Of a stretch of DNA of 64,000 nucleotides, positions 40,538 to 52,217 are shown in pieces. The DNA is from Ochotona curzoniae. Taxonomy: Eukaryota > Chordata > Mammalia > Lagomorpha > Ochotonidae. The stretch is taken from NCBI RefSeq assembly GCF_017591425.1, contig NW_024464918.1, forward strand, positions 11,406,001 to 11,470,000. The letters are read 5' to 3'. How positions within the stretch are numbered: position 1 is the first letter of the stretch; every line of letters begins with the position of its first letter. Under the pieces are notes generated by a model that saw only the letters and a program-made list of their open reading frames with translations, did not search any database and had not been told where the DNA came from. Made by a program: the position numbers and the translations under genes.

Positions 40538-40585
40538 AAAGAAAGACTTTTTCTTTCTGAACAAAATATAACATATGAAACAATT

Positions 40586-40906
40586 GAGGAAAGGGATTTG
40601 GTCTAGTAGTTAAGATAGATATAGCTCAAGACACCTGAGTCCCAAATCCATAGTGGAGTTGCTGGGTTCTGCGGGAGTTCTTTTTCTGCTGCCTACTGTA
40701 ATTTTCTGCTGTCAAGCACTCTGAGAGGCAGTAAGTGGTAACTCAAACAGTTAAGTTATTTACACCCACAAAGGAGACCCAGGTTGAATTCCTAGGACCA
40801 GGCTTCAGCTTGACCTCATCCTAGATGATGAGAACATTCAAATACACTAGCAGATGAGAGAATCCTCTCTCTTTTCCTTTTTCTCTTTCCCTCTAAATAA
40901 ACTGAA
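40586..40906 (+). mobile_element. Old SINE
   Basis: Forward older subtype: GGGATTTGGTCTAGTAGTTA head, GGAGACCCAGGTTGAATTCC, and a CTCTCTCTTTTCC stretch followed by CTAAATAAACTG. It makes a third same-strand SINE in a row. Confidence 0.78.
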
Positions 40907-42064
40907 ATGTGCATACATTAATCAGTGATAACAAAGAAATCAAGTTTAATTACAGATTACAGATTTTTTTTATAAAACATTTATTATGGAAAGTTTTAAT
41001 CTATTTGCCTTCACACAGTTGGCACTAAATTCAATTATTTTATTCCATTCTGACTAAGAAAAGGATAGAATCAGACTTTTAATAGAAGAGGAATTGGAAA
41101 GGAACAATAAATACATTTTAAAAGCCTTAGCTTAAGCAGATTAATAACCAGAGAAATGCGTATTTTTAAAAATTAGGGCATGCCATATGTCAATAAAATT
41201 AGTACAACCCTTTTCTTCCTGACCAAAAATAACCATGCTAGACATTGCTAAAAGGTCGCCTAACAGAAATCAACTGCTCAAATGTTTCTAGCAGCACCTG
41301 GTTTTGTTTAATTCCCCACCTTTTAGCACACCATACAATTCAGGCTGTGCTAGACTCAGACACTTTTGCAGTAATTGACTTAAGCACGGATTTCTGACAT
41401 AACTCAGGCTCTGAAAAAGGAGAGTTTTCTTTTAAAATTCTGAAGATCTACATTTTCTTCAAAAAAAAATGAGGCCACATGACCTTTTCTGTCTCTGGAT
41501 ATTGACAGATTTAAAATGCACACTTAGAAGAGCTGTGCCTAGTCTCTTGAGATCACCTTAGAGAAGCACCCAAGAACCGGATAAAACGACATGCAAGACA
41601 CCCCAAAACTACCTCCTTCATCCCCTGACCCTCCAGTTAGGCAGGATAATGAGTAAACAAAATGACTCCTTTTCAGTTAATTGCATCTTAGTGTTGCAGG
41701 GTGTAATAAAGATGACCAGAGGCCATATACATCATTGCAACATTTTGAGATGGTTATCAATAACTGGGAAGCTGAAGAGGAAGAATCAGCTGCTTTGATC
41801 TAGCTACCAACATTAGGAATAATGAGGATCTATTCCATTTAAATCAACTACAGAGATTGTGTGTGTATATAGAAATACAGCGTCTATCTCATATATATTG
41901 CAATATCAAATATGTTTAATGTGCTGTTCTACTAAGAACCATGTATTGAAAGAATTCTAAACCATATTCTTAGGGATAAAAAGTTTCCAAGTGTTTCCTC
42001 TTCAACAAATCTCGAAGATCATCAGTTTCCACTAGCTCTTTATGTGAACGACCCTGAAAGAGAT

Positions 42065-42177
42065 AGGGGACTTTAGTCTACAGCCATACCACCCTGAAAG
42101 CGCCCGATCTCGTTTGATCCTGGAAGCTAAGCGGGGTCGGACCTGGTTAGTACTTGGATGGGAGAAAGGGGACTTTA
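42065..42177. repeat. 11-bp target-site duplication around the 5S fragment
   Basis: AGGGGACTTTA occurs at 42065-42075 and again at 42167-42177, abutting the first base of the 5S copy and lying one base beyond its end. Direct repeats of this length are typical of L1 endonuclease-primed insertion. Confidence 0.88.
42076..42165 (+). pseudogene. 5S rRNA retropseudogene, 3'-truncated, tailless
   Basis: The 90 bases match residues 1-90 of mammalian 5S rRNA, starting exactly at its first base (GTCTACAGCCATACCACC) and stopping at GGATGGGAGA. By my alignment from memory there are about 7 mismatches. The internal box A and intermediate element region is retained; the C box is cut short and the last 31 bases are missing. 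The fragment is flanked by perfect 11-bp direct repeats AGGGGACTTTA at 42065-42075 and 42167-42177, with one extra A at 42166. There is no A-tail. This is a target-primed insertion of a processed 5S fragment, not a functional rRNA gene. Confidence 0.93.
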
Positions 42178-42361
42178 TTCAGGTCTTACAGGTGAAAAAG
42201 GTTCCAAACATCTCAATTTTAACATCTACTTATGGATGAATGTCTCCACGGATGACAGTGAGAGTGAGTCATCTGCCAGGCAGAATCACAAAAACGTACT
42301 TTCAGGACTCTTGAAAGTTCTACTTCCTCTACATTGGGTAATGCCTCTAATTTCTTTTTAT

Positions 42362-42657
42362 TTATTTTTAAAGATGTATTTCATTTGTTTGAGAGGCAGA
42401 GTTATACAGAGAATATCTTTAATCCTCTGCTTCACCCCCAAAATAGCCTAACCCCAAGCCAGGAAACAAAGACTTCATCTGGGTATCTCACATGGGTACA
42501 GGAGCTTAAGGACCCAAGCCGTCCTCTGCTGCTGTCCCAGACACACTCTTAGGGAGCTGGACTGGAAGTGGAGCAACCAGGAATCCAATGTGCATACTTA
42601 CGGGATGCTGGTGTTGTGCAACACAGTTTAACCCATGGTGCCACAGCAATGGGACCA
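42362..42657 (-). mobile_element. SINE, diverged
   Basis: A reverse element 185 bp beyond the 5S fragment: TTTGTTTGAGAGGCAGAG, AAGCCAGGAAACAAAGACTT, GGGAGCTGGACTGGAAGTG and head GGTGCCACAGCAATGGG. Confidence 0.82.
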
Positions 42658-43338
42658 ATGAATATTCCTTTGATTTTATACAGGTTATCAGAGTGTTCTG
42701 TGCATAATTATGTAGAATTAATATTTGTAGTCATTAGGCGGAAATAATATTTCTATATATGCACAGGCTTATTAAGCTTGCAAAGGAAGTTGTTTTTGTT
42801 GCTGTGTGTGTTTGTGTGTGAGTTCATTCCGAAATTTCTGATAGCCCATACTGCTCTGAGTAACACTACAGGTTATCCACCCCCCATTTCACACCTAAAG
42901 GAAACAGTTCTATGGGGAGTACTTGTTACTTTTTAACTGTTATTATGTTCCATTGAGAACATTTACCTGACTTTCCTCACTTCTTGATTTTTGTCTTTTT
43001 GTGGGGACCAAGAATCCAAAAACAACCAAAGGCATGTGAAGCGCATGATGGAGAAACTTGAGCGAGACACACATCTATATTTAAAGTGAGAATCTTTTGG
43101 CCTGATTAAAGAGGTAGTATATCTATCCAAAGACTAGTTGAGTACCTTTCAAACTGCAGATGCCAATTTAATCATCTAAGTTAAACAGCTGGGAAAAAAA
43201 TAAAGTTATATAAAGAAATATTAAATGCAAGTTGCAGTTTTTTTAGGCTACTAAGAGATCAAAAATGAAGACTTGCTTAGATAAAATATTTTTTCAATTT
43301 CTTATAGACCAAATGTGCACTTCTTCTGTCTTTCATTT

Positions 43339-43512
43339 CTGTGCTGTTGTCACACCATATGTTAGACAGGGCAGCTAACGATGAACAGAGAAAAGATCAC
43401 AGTCCTGAAGGCTGGGAAGCCCAAGGTCACAACTTTGACATCTGCTGAGGACTTTGTTTTTGTGTTATCAGCTTGCGGCAAAGAGAAGGTCAAGAGAACC
43501 ACAGGGGCTGAG
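43339..43512 (-). mobile_element. MLT1-type MaLR LTR fragment
   Basis: Complement of an old ERVL-MaLR LTR: CTGTGCTGTTGTCACACCAT, then CACAGTCCTGAAGGCTGGGA, AGCCCAAGGTCACAAC and GACATCTGCTGAGGAC. The order matches the reverse complement of MLT1 LTRs as remembered. Non-coding and heavily diverged. Confidence 0.62.
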
Positions 43513-44216
43513 CTGCACATTTAATAATAGCATTAATTTATTCAGGCAACCAGAATTCCCGTGATTTCAGCATCTCCAGTTAGGCTCCAACTCTGACCAT
43601 CACTGTGTTGGGGATTTGTCTGCAACTCATCCCAATGGCTGGAAGCGTCTTCCCATTCTCTTTCCTCACAGCATTTTCTGCTCTTGTTAAGATAACTAGT
43701 TTTTCTAATGAACTTTTTAGGAAAACATGAAGAATATAAAAGAGTAACTCCTATTATCATTTTACAGAATCCAAACTACAAATAATTAGATAGTCTCTGT
43801 AAGGGGGAAATGCATCATAATCAAGGAAGATGGAAAAACCATACGTGTGATGTCTCCGATGTCTCCCATTTAGTTAAGAATCAAAACGTGCTTTCCTGGT
43901 TTATCCCCTCTAACATGTTCTACAATGAAGAAACCTATTGCCTTTGTTTGACAGTCTATTTCCAAAATTTGCCCATGAAAGCGTAATTTTTTTTTAATTT
44001 GTGTAATGGGAAATAAACTTAATTGTGATTATTGAACTCAGATTAATTAAATCTACAGTCACCTTGCACAAGAGGTGAATCTCGGGCATTTGAAATGCAA
44101 TACAGGAAGGAGAAACTTGTGTGAGTGGGTGTCAATGCTATGTTTACATGCCTCTGTTTTGGAACCTGGTGATTCTGACTTCCCTTGCGATACCCAGGTT
44201 GCAAAGTCGTGATCGC

Positions 44217-44490
44217 TACTGCTGTGTTTTGAATATGTCTGATGTCCTCTGAAATGTTCATGTGTGGAAACTTGAACCTCAGGGTGGTGATATTTAGAGG
44301 TGAAATAGGACCTTCAATTGATATGACATTCAATCATATGAAGAGTGTAGCAACAAGGACTCTAGTTTGGAGGCTAAGAGCAGCCCCCACTGGAGAGCAA
44401 ACATGTAGACAGCTTGATCCTGGATAGCTCAGTCCCCAAAAGTGTGAGAAACAAATTTCATGGTTCTTAAATGGCCCAGTCAGGTTTTTA
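44217..44490 (+). mobile_element. MLT1-type MaLR LTR
   Basis: Sense-strand LTR remnant: CTGCTGTGTTTTGAATATGT, then GTTCATGTGTGGAAACTTGA, GTGGTGATATTTAGAGGTG, and near the end AGCTTGATCCTGGATAGCTC, GTGTGAGAAACAAATTTC and GGCCCAGTCAGG. It resembles a solitary LTR with no internal retroviral sequence nearby. Confidence 0.68.
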
Positions 44491-44611
44491 TTTTATTTAT
44501 TTTTACAGAGGTACAAGCTGACCAAGACATCCATTAATTCGAAAACAACAAAAGACCCTTCTGACTTACAAAAGTGAAGTTACAATAAATACTAATTGCC
44601 GTTGTCACGGA

Positions 44612-44770
44612 GCAAATTAAGCAGCCACTGGCTGTGACCTCATCCCATATCAGAGGAATGGCTCTAGCCTCTGATACCCTGCTTCTCATTCAACTGCTTC
44701 CTAATATACCTGAAAAAGTAGTGAGAGCTGGTCCAGGTACTTGGGTCTTGCCACCAATGTGTAAGATACA
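44612..44770 (+). mobile_element. Old SINE fragment
   Basis: Middle part of an older SINE: CACTGGCTGTGACCTCATCC, AAAGTAGTGAGAGCTGGTCC and TACTTGGGTCTTGCCACC. Neither end is clear. Confidence 0.5.
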
Positions 44771-46019
44771 CATTGATGGTATCGTTAATTAATAACAAAT
44801 AAGTATTTTATAAATTAGAGACAGTAAAATAGGGAAGCCAGGAAATGATTCTACAGAGAGCCTTCATTAATGAACCTAGAAGAATGTGCCACCTGAGGAA
44901 TATTGAACAGCGGCAATAACATTCAAGAAGCAGCATTGGTCAAACAAGATAACAAGAAAATGTAACAGAAAAAAAGCTGTTACCATCTTAGCATCATAAA
45001 AAGTCATTCTTTGAGACACCTGTCAGGTTTTGGGTGTCTCACAGATTTTCAGCTTTGTTTCAGAAACTCTATCAAATATATATATTTTAAAAAAGCTATA
45101 CATACCAAAGAATACTCAAGTCATGTTTAGACAATACCATCTAAGTTCCAATACATTGAAAGTATTTACAATAAATCTTTAGTAACACCTCATTAAAGCA
45201 ACTAAAAAATAATTAAGAGATGAGAACAGATGGCTGTACTCTCTCCTTTAGCGTTTATATTGCTTTAATTAATAGGAAGTAAAAATAGTGTGCTGAACCT
45301 GTTGGTAATAAAGTTATAAACACTCTTTTAATCATAGTTTGTCCATGGTGAAACAATATGTAATTGTAATTTACAATACTATTTTAGAGTTTTGGAATCA
45401 TCTTCCAAAAGAACAATATTGTTAAAGACTTTTATTTTCTCAGTATAAGATCAAGGTCTGACTGCCTGTGCATAAGAAGTTTTATTTGATCATAACAGGA
45501 CACATTACAAACACATTTAATTCAGGCTTAACTTAATAAAACAAGTAGATAATAAATTTAGTAGTGTATTCTGAAAAAGATAGGGACTTGGCAATTTTAA
45601 AAAAAAGCATCCTGAATGTTTTTTTGGCTGTATTTTAAGGTAAATATCAATGACATTTTGGTTCATAGAAATTGTGATGTTCTATTCAGAATAACCAATA
45701 AAATCATAGCATCTTAATGACTTTCAATTATCCTAACAACATTCTTATAATTTATCTGAGTGTTTAATACTTATACTAACTTATTACTCACATATTAAGA
45801 AAGAAGGACACTCCCCACTGCTTCAGGTCCTCTATTGAACTAAATCATTCTTTTACTGTTGCAAACACATTTGAAAAGAATTGCGGCCAAAGAGGTTGTA
45901 AAATGGGGGAAAAACATGCAAATAAGACAAAACAAAAAAAAACCCTACTTTTTCCGTGAAACAAGATAATTATAGAAGCCAATAGTTGTTTTTGTATTTT
46001 TTGTTTGTTACTTGTTTTA

Positions 46020-46337
46020 GATTTACTTATTTTTACTGGAAAGGCAGATTAACAGAGAGAAGGAGACACAGAGATAAAGATCTTCTGTCTGTTGCTTCAC
46101 TCCCCAAGCGGCCTCAATGGCCAGAACTGAGCTGACCCGAAGCCAGGAACCAGAAGCCTCCTCCAGGTCTCCCACATGGGTGCAGGATCCTAAGGCTTTA
46201 TGTCATCATCTGTTCTCCCAGGTCACAAGTAGGGAGCTGGATGGGAAGTGGAGCAACCGGGATAGGACCAGCGCTGATGTGGGATCCCGGAACAAGCAAG
46301 GTGAGGACTTAAGCCACTAGGCTCCTGCACCAGTCCC
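46020..46337 (-). mobile_element. CSINE, near full length
   Basis: Reverse: GATTTACTTATTTTTACTGG, AAAGATCTTCTGTCTGTTGC, GGAGCTGGATGGGAAGTGG and head AAGCCACTAGGCTCCTGCAC. It opens the 46-47.1 kb SINE cluster. Confidence 0.9.
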
Positions 46338-46417
46338 AGCCAATATATATTTCTTTTTTAATTCTTACACTAAAGCAAGAACTGAGAATAGGAACATTGA
46401 GCTATATTATAAAGAAG

Positions 46418-46633
46418 GGGTGTGGTGCAGCGCCTCAGCTTTGCAAGACTTCCACTGACTCCTGCTCCTGGCCTGGGAAAAGAAGTAGAAGATGGCCCAA
46501 GTGCCTGAGCCCCTACAACCCGTGTGGGAGACCCAGACGAAGCTCCTGGCTCCTGACTTCAGCCTGGCCCATCCCAGCTGGTATGCCCATCTGTGAAGTA
46601 AACCAGTGGATAGAAAATCTCTCTCTCACTCCC
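46418..46633 (+). mobile_element. Truncated SINE in forward orientation
   Basis: Forward: GGTGTGGTGCAGCGCCTCAG head, GGCCTGGGAAAAGAAGTAG, GACGAAGCTCCTGGCTCCTG and GAAGTAAACCAGTGGATAG. It stops at CTCTCTCTCAC, where an inverted SINE fragment begins. Confidence 0.82.
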
Positions 46634-46798
46634 ACATGGGTGCAGAATCCTAAGGTTTTACATCATTATCTATTTTACCAGGCTACAGGCAGGGAGCTGG
46701 ATGGGAAACGAGGCTTCCAGGATTAGAGCTGGCGTCCATATGGGATCCTGGGGTGTTCAAGGCAAGGACTTTAGCCACTAGGCTACCGCATTAGGCCC
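46634..46798 (-). mobile_element. SINE head half, inverted against its neighbour
   Basis: The reverse fragment begins mid-element (CCCACATGGGTGCAG) and runs to head TAGCCACTAGGCTACCGCAT. The junction with the preceding forward copy has no intervening tail, which suggests rearrangement or insertion into a SINE. Confidence 0.85.
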
Positions 46799-46841
46799 CA
46801 GAGTTTCTACTTCAATGGACATGTCTAAAAACCTCTTGAAG

Positions 46842-47077
46842 CCCTGGCCCATTCAGCTCCTTGCTTGTGACCTGGGAAAACAGTTGAGGCTGGCCCAAGG
46901 CTTTGGGACCCTGCACCAGCATAGGAGACCCAGAGGAGGCTCCAGGCTCCTGGTTTCAGATCGGTACAGCTCCAGCATGAAGTCCACTTGGGGAGTGAAT
47001 CAGCAAATGGAAAATCTTCCTCTCTGTCTCTCCTCCTCTTTGTATATCTGCCTTTCCAATTTAAATAAATAAATAAT
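46842..47077 (+). mobile_element. 5'-truncated CSINE with 15-bp TSD
   Basis: The forward copy lacks its tRNA-like head and begins CCCTGGCCCATTCAGC. Perfect direct repeats AAAAACCTCTTGAAG lie at 46827-46841 and 47078-47092, so the truncation happened during insertion and not by later deletion. Confidence 0.94.
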
Positions 47078-48090
47078 AAAAACCTCTTGAAGTGGTTCAT
47101 CAAAATGTTAAATCCCATTGAAGGTAAATGGCAAAGGCTTTGAGATCCCTGGTTTTGAATCCAGAAAGACCCTGGGTAAAAATTGCTCTGACTATGGTTC
47201 ATTCTCAGATTTGTAGTGACTGAACTATCCTGGGTCTCCCGTCTCATTTGCTACACGACGGAGATGAATTTTTATAACCCACTAGAGCATTTAAAACACA
47301 TAATTTACGTGTAGGTTTACTGTTGTTTTTCATGCTGGGTAAATGTTTGATTGTCTTAAGTGCTCACTAAAAAAATGTTGTTAAGGATTACAAATTCATG
47401 TCAAATAGAATTTCCCTTAATGTTCTTTACTCTTTCATTTCCAATGTCAAATTTTGTAGGGCCTAGGGCAATACTTATTTGAGGGAAAAAAAATATGTTC
47501 CTATCATTTCTATGGGTTTTTAAAAATATTTTTTCTTGGAGGGAATTTAACCATTATATTTCAGAGTTATTCCAAATATTTCTTCTACATGAACATACCT
47601 TGAACAGTTAAGGCATAAAATGTCACTTTGAGTCAATTTCTTTTTTTTTAATCTCATATTGGATAGAGCTCACTGGAAGTAAATGATAAATCAAGGGCAT
47701 TTTCTTGTGATAGGTTTGTGATTTTACAAATGCAGTGCTGGTAAATACAAATGACTTAGCTTTATTTTTAACATCCACAAATATCACTTCAAAGTGGCGA
47801 GAAGGATGTGAACTGAATTAAGTTTGCAATTCCAAAGCCTGCATGACCTTGAAACATAACTCTTCACTCTGAATAAGTTTTATGGGATTTATTTCTCAGT
47901 TCTTTCTAGCTACTTCGGTAAGAACATCGCTTATTCTCTTTTTTGAGTTTGAAAAATGTTTTTCTCAAGAAATATTTCTATTAAGAAATTTTGACATTAC
48001 CTTAACATTTCTAATAAGTGATTAAATAATATTACTGTTTGGACTATAGAACACTAACTTGCTCAGATGTGACCATTTTGTGTATGCTTA

Positions 48091-48303
48091 AAGACAGACA
48101 TTCTTAGAGGTAGAGAAAAGGAGAAGGAAAGAGAGCATGAGTAAGAGAGTGAGTGTGAGTGTGTGTGGATTGGAAGACTGCCCAAGGCCCACTAGCAGAA
48201 ACCGGGATGAGATGTGGATTAGCCAGAACTTGAACCAGTGTCCATATGGAATGCTGGAATAGCAAGTGGCAGCTTGATTTGATGTACTACAACATCGGTC
48301 ACA
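48091..48303 (-). mobile_element. Old SINE, degraded
   Basis: Reverse: a purine-rich AGAGAAAAGGAGAAGGAAAG zone, GAGTGTGAGTGTGTGTGG, GAACCAGTGTCCATATGG and head GATGTACTACAACATCGG. Confidence 0.6.
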
Positions 48304-48782
48304 ATTGAAAAATTTTAAACAGAAGATAAAACTAAGTACATTTAAAAATTGATTTTTTTTAAGGTACCAAGAACAAGTACAATGTAATGAAGAGTAGTAT
48401 ATAATGATGACAAATAAATAAAAATAGAAGAAAGAAAACAAAAAAACATAGATAATAATAAAAATCGGAAATGTAATCAATGTCAGATCAGTTGCAAAGC
48501 ATTTCAGGCAGTTTATAAATAACAAAATCATGTTAGAAATCCGTATGAATTATGTGAACATCACAAATAAAAATTCAAAAATTTCATTTAGTTTTTTGTT
48601 CTGCATTGATCAGGTTTGAGTTGTCTTCCACGATGGGTTGTAATGAAAAAGACAAATAACAATACTATTAATACTATAAATACTGCTTAAGAGTAGATTT
48701 TTACAGTAAATATAAAATAGCAGGCATTTAACTGATCTCTCATTGCCATGAACGTAACTATGCCGTTTATGTGTATCCTAAA

Positions 48783-48942
48783 ATTGCTTCATCTGGGCCA
48801 GAGTGTTTATCGACTAGGGCTTTGACAATAATCTGAGCCATTGAGGCAAGAGGATTTTACTTTTTTCATCATTGTGGAGGTCAGTATAGGATTCTGGTGT
48901 TGCAGTCAGCATTTAACGCGCTGTGCCACAATGTCAATCCTC
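48783..48942 (-). mobile_element. Old SINE fragment
   Basis: Head-side remnant ending GTTGCAGTCAGCATTTAACG and CGCTGTGCCACAATG. The tail half is not recognisable. Confidence 0.5.
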
Positions 48943-49242
48943 TCATTTGCTCCTTTGGTAAATTTATCTTCATAAATATATTAGTGAGAAACTCAATTCA
49001 CGGTGATTTACATTACTACAAAAACAAGTTATAGTTGGATTTTACATTGCACCTGTAATTCAAATGCTGGAATCAGGGTGCTATTGCATCAGAGTCATAG
49101 CTGTGAGGCTTCGCTTCCCTTCCCTCAGGCATGTGTGGTATCTGCTGTAAAGTTCTTGATCTTCTGGAAATTGAAGATTTCAAACTTAAAACAGAGACTT
49201 AGAAACTAAAACAAAAAATACAAAAATGAACTGGATATTGGG

Positions 49243-49568
49243 ATCTTTTAAAAAATATTTTTGTTTGAAAAGGAGATTTTACAGAGAGAGAAGGAGAGAT
49301 ATTGAGAGATGGCCTTCCATCTGCTGGTTTACTCCCCAAATGACTGCAAGAGGCTAAACCAAGGTGATCCAATGCTGAAGACTAGAAGCTTCTTCCTCAT
49401 TTCCCATGAAAGTGCAGGAGCCCAAGGACTTGAGCCACCCTCTACTGCTTTCCGAGGCCAAGAGCAGAGAGTTGGGTTGGAAGTGGAGCAGCCAGGATAT
49501 AAACCGGCACCCATTGGAATGCTGGTACTGACATCTGTGGATTAGTTTGCTATACCCCCCTCACAGGC
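49243..49568 (-). mobile_element. SINE, near full length, diverged
   Basis: Reverse: ATATTTTTGTTTGAAAAGGA, GGCCTTCCATCTGCTGG, GTTGGAAGTGGAGCAGCCAG and AACCGGCACCCATTGG. Confidence 0.8.
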
Positions 49569-49746
49569 CCGAGTGAAGTGAATATTACAATTCTATAGGG
49601 CATAGGGATTATTTGAAAACTTCTGTTTATTCTCTGTCATATGAAGTGTTGAAATTTCAATCTCAATGTAATCACCTTGAAGAATAGTAGTGCATAACAG
49701 GTGTCTTCATTGTTGAAAAATCCCAAAATAAACATAGCTTCTCTTT

Positions 49747-50070
49747 TTAAAGATTTGTTTGTTTATTGCAAAGTCAGATATACAGAAAGGAGGCGAGACA
49801 GAGAAAGATGTTCCGTCCAATGATTCACTCCTCAAGTGGCCACAACTGCTAAAGTTGTGCGGATATGAAGCCAGCAGCCCGGAACTTCTTCTAGGTCTCC
49901 CATGTGGGTGCAGGGTCATAAGGCTTTGGGCCGTCCTTGACTGTTTTCCCAGGCCACAAGCAGGGAGCTGGATGGGAAGTGGGGCTGCCAGGATTAGAAC
50001 CGGTGCTGTTATGGGATCCTGGCGCATTCAAGTCGAGAATTTTAGCTGCTAGACTATAGTACTGGTCCCT
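49747..50070 (-). mobile_element. CSINE, near full length
   Basis: Reverse: AAAGATTTGTTTGTTTATTG, GATGTTCCGTCCAATGATTC, GGGCCGTCCTTGACTG, GATTAGAACCGGTGC and head TTTAGCTGCTAGAC. Confidence 0.92.
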
Positions 50071-51828
50071 AAACTAGCCTCTTAAAGATGAGTTTCTGGA
50101 ATTTCATGTTGATCTTCCCTTTGCTTTAATTTCTGTGCTCCTTTTAATTTCTCAAGGTTAAGGCAAGGAACTTCATACGTAACATATTTATGCAACATGC
50201 TTTTCTTTTGTATCTTGTAGTTTTGTTCAAAATAAAGTAGGAGAATGAGAGGAAAGTGATTGTGGCTTTAACCCCAAAAAGAAAAAAAAAAATCTATCCT
50301 GCCTGACAAATGCTCTTTTCCTCTGAAAGTTTAAACTCTTTTAAAATTGTCAGTTCGATCTGTGAAAAATGCTTTAGATCATTTCGGTTGAGTCAACCAA
50401 AACAGTGACATTTTCAAGTAATGTTTGGAAGTCTCTATCGCCTGTAACTTTAAAAGTGAACCGTCAGTTTTAGACTTGCTCTTGTTGCAGAGCTGCAGTT
50501 AAATATGCCATATGTTGGCTAATCTGCAAATAATACATCTGTGATCTTTTGTGGAATTTCCCTCCTCCAGTCTTCTATTTCTAGATCCACATGAGTTAAG
50601 AGGTATCTTACGAATTACCGTTACCACACTTTCCTTCTCTGGGCAGATTTCAAGTCAAGTCGTCCATGCATATGATTCATATTTTGCATAAGTGGATTAG
50701 AGTCATGGGGGCGGGGAAGGAAGACAAGGAACATGATGGGATTTTTATCATCTCAACAGTAGACAAAAATTATCCTTCATTAAGTATCTGATATTTACTG
50801 AGTTGCTCTTTTAGAAATAATAATTAAGTGTAATGCATAATTTTACCTCTAAGAAATTGTGTAGTGTAATTTAAAAAATGAAGCATACTGAGACACTATG
50901 CATCTGTGGAGCGAAAACGAGGGATTGAAGAGTGAAGAGAAGGAAGTGGTCACAGCTTTGCAGTTCTGATGCCCTGGAAAACTGGTTCTTTTTTGAAAGA
51001 CTAGCTGAAGTGCCACTTCCATCCCTCGCCTGCCCCACCCTTCCCTGCCCCACTCTTAGACGTGTAGACAGCTTTTTTTTTCAGATTTCTCACAGTATGT
51101 CATAGGGTGCTGCATTCACGAACTTGGCTTTTCTCTGTAGCATTGACACAAAGAGGATTGCAGCTTCCTCAAAGCTGTTCCATCCTTTTCACAACGTGGA
51201 GAAAATTGATGTCACCTTTGGGGGTAATAGTTTGGCTTTTTCTTGGAAAATCAGAATGATGGAGGAAGGGAGGGCAAAATGTTATTGGATCAAGTTGAGG
51301 GAGAGATATGTATCTGAATACTTGAAAGCTAAGCAGATGCAGTAGGAATTTACTTGGGAACTATGAATCACACCATCTGTAAAGCCCTTTCTAACATAAA
51401 AAAGGAAGATTAAGAGCTGCCTTTAATTAACATTCAGGTGTAAAAAATGCTGCAAAATAGCAAAAGCCTATAAAGACTGAATTATGGGTTGTGACTTCAG
51501 AACAATGTGACCATGGGTTCACAATACAATTAAATAATAAATTTGAATTTGTCAAAGGCGGTGTTTTGATATAATAATGTCTCAGGATATTTCCCCTGTC
51601 ACCTACTCCAACATTTTTTGAAGGTATTTACATTAAAATATACCAGAGTGATGAATCATAGGTAGCATAAAGTGAAAACAAAAGGAAAAATACTCTTGAA
51701 ATTTGCTAGAAAGAATCAACCTTGGAAGCAATGTATCTTAGTCTATATGTTTTTACCAATTGAGAAATTCAAAAGGCCAACAACTGAGAGGATACATTTC
51801 TATCATAAGAAATAAAAAGCTTCAAGAA

Positions 51829-52217
51829 GGAGCAACCTTAAGAGTAGCAGTTAAGACACTGCTTGGTGCATCCACATTCCATGTTGTCTAGGCTCCAATA
51901 TTGGCTCTGTGACCAATTCCAACTTCCCACTACTACGCACTCTGAGAAGCAGCAGGAGGTGGCTCAGATACCTGAGTCCCTGCTATCCATAGCTCTGGAG
52001 TTCCCGAAAGAACTTTGTCTTGGTCTGGTCCACTTATTCCAGGCATGTAGGCAGTAGGTAGTGTACAGTAGAACTCTCTTTCCTTGGCTCTTGCTCCCAG
52101 TCTCTGCTCTCTCTTCCGCCCTTGCTCTCTGTGTGTGTTGCTCTGTTCTCCCACCTCTTCTTGATCTCTCTGCTTTCTAGAAATAACCACCTTGCAGAAA
52201 TTAAATAAATAATACAT
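51829..52217 (+). mobile_element. Old SINE with long CT-rich 3' part
   Basis: Forward older subtype: AGAGTAGCAGTTAAGACACT head, GAAGCAGCAGGAGGTGGCTC, GATACCTGAGTCCCTGC, then about 130 bases rich in CTCT and TTAAATAAATAATAC. Confidence 0.75.

Noticed and set aside
46825..47247. 140-codon minus-strand frame
   Set aside because: Most of it is the reverse translation of the truncated SINE at 46842-47077.
48088..48531. 147-codon minus-strand frame rich in F, I, L and Y
   Set aside because: It arises from AT-rich sequence plus a degraded SINE; the hydrophobicity reflects base composition, not a membrane protein.
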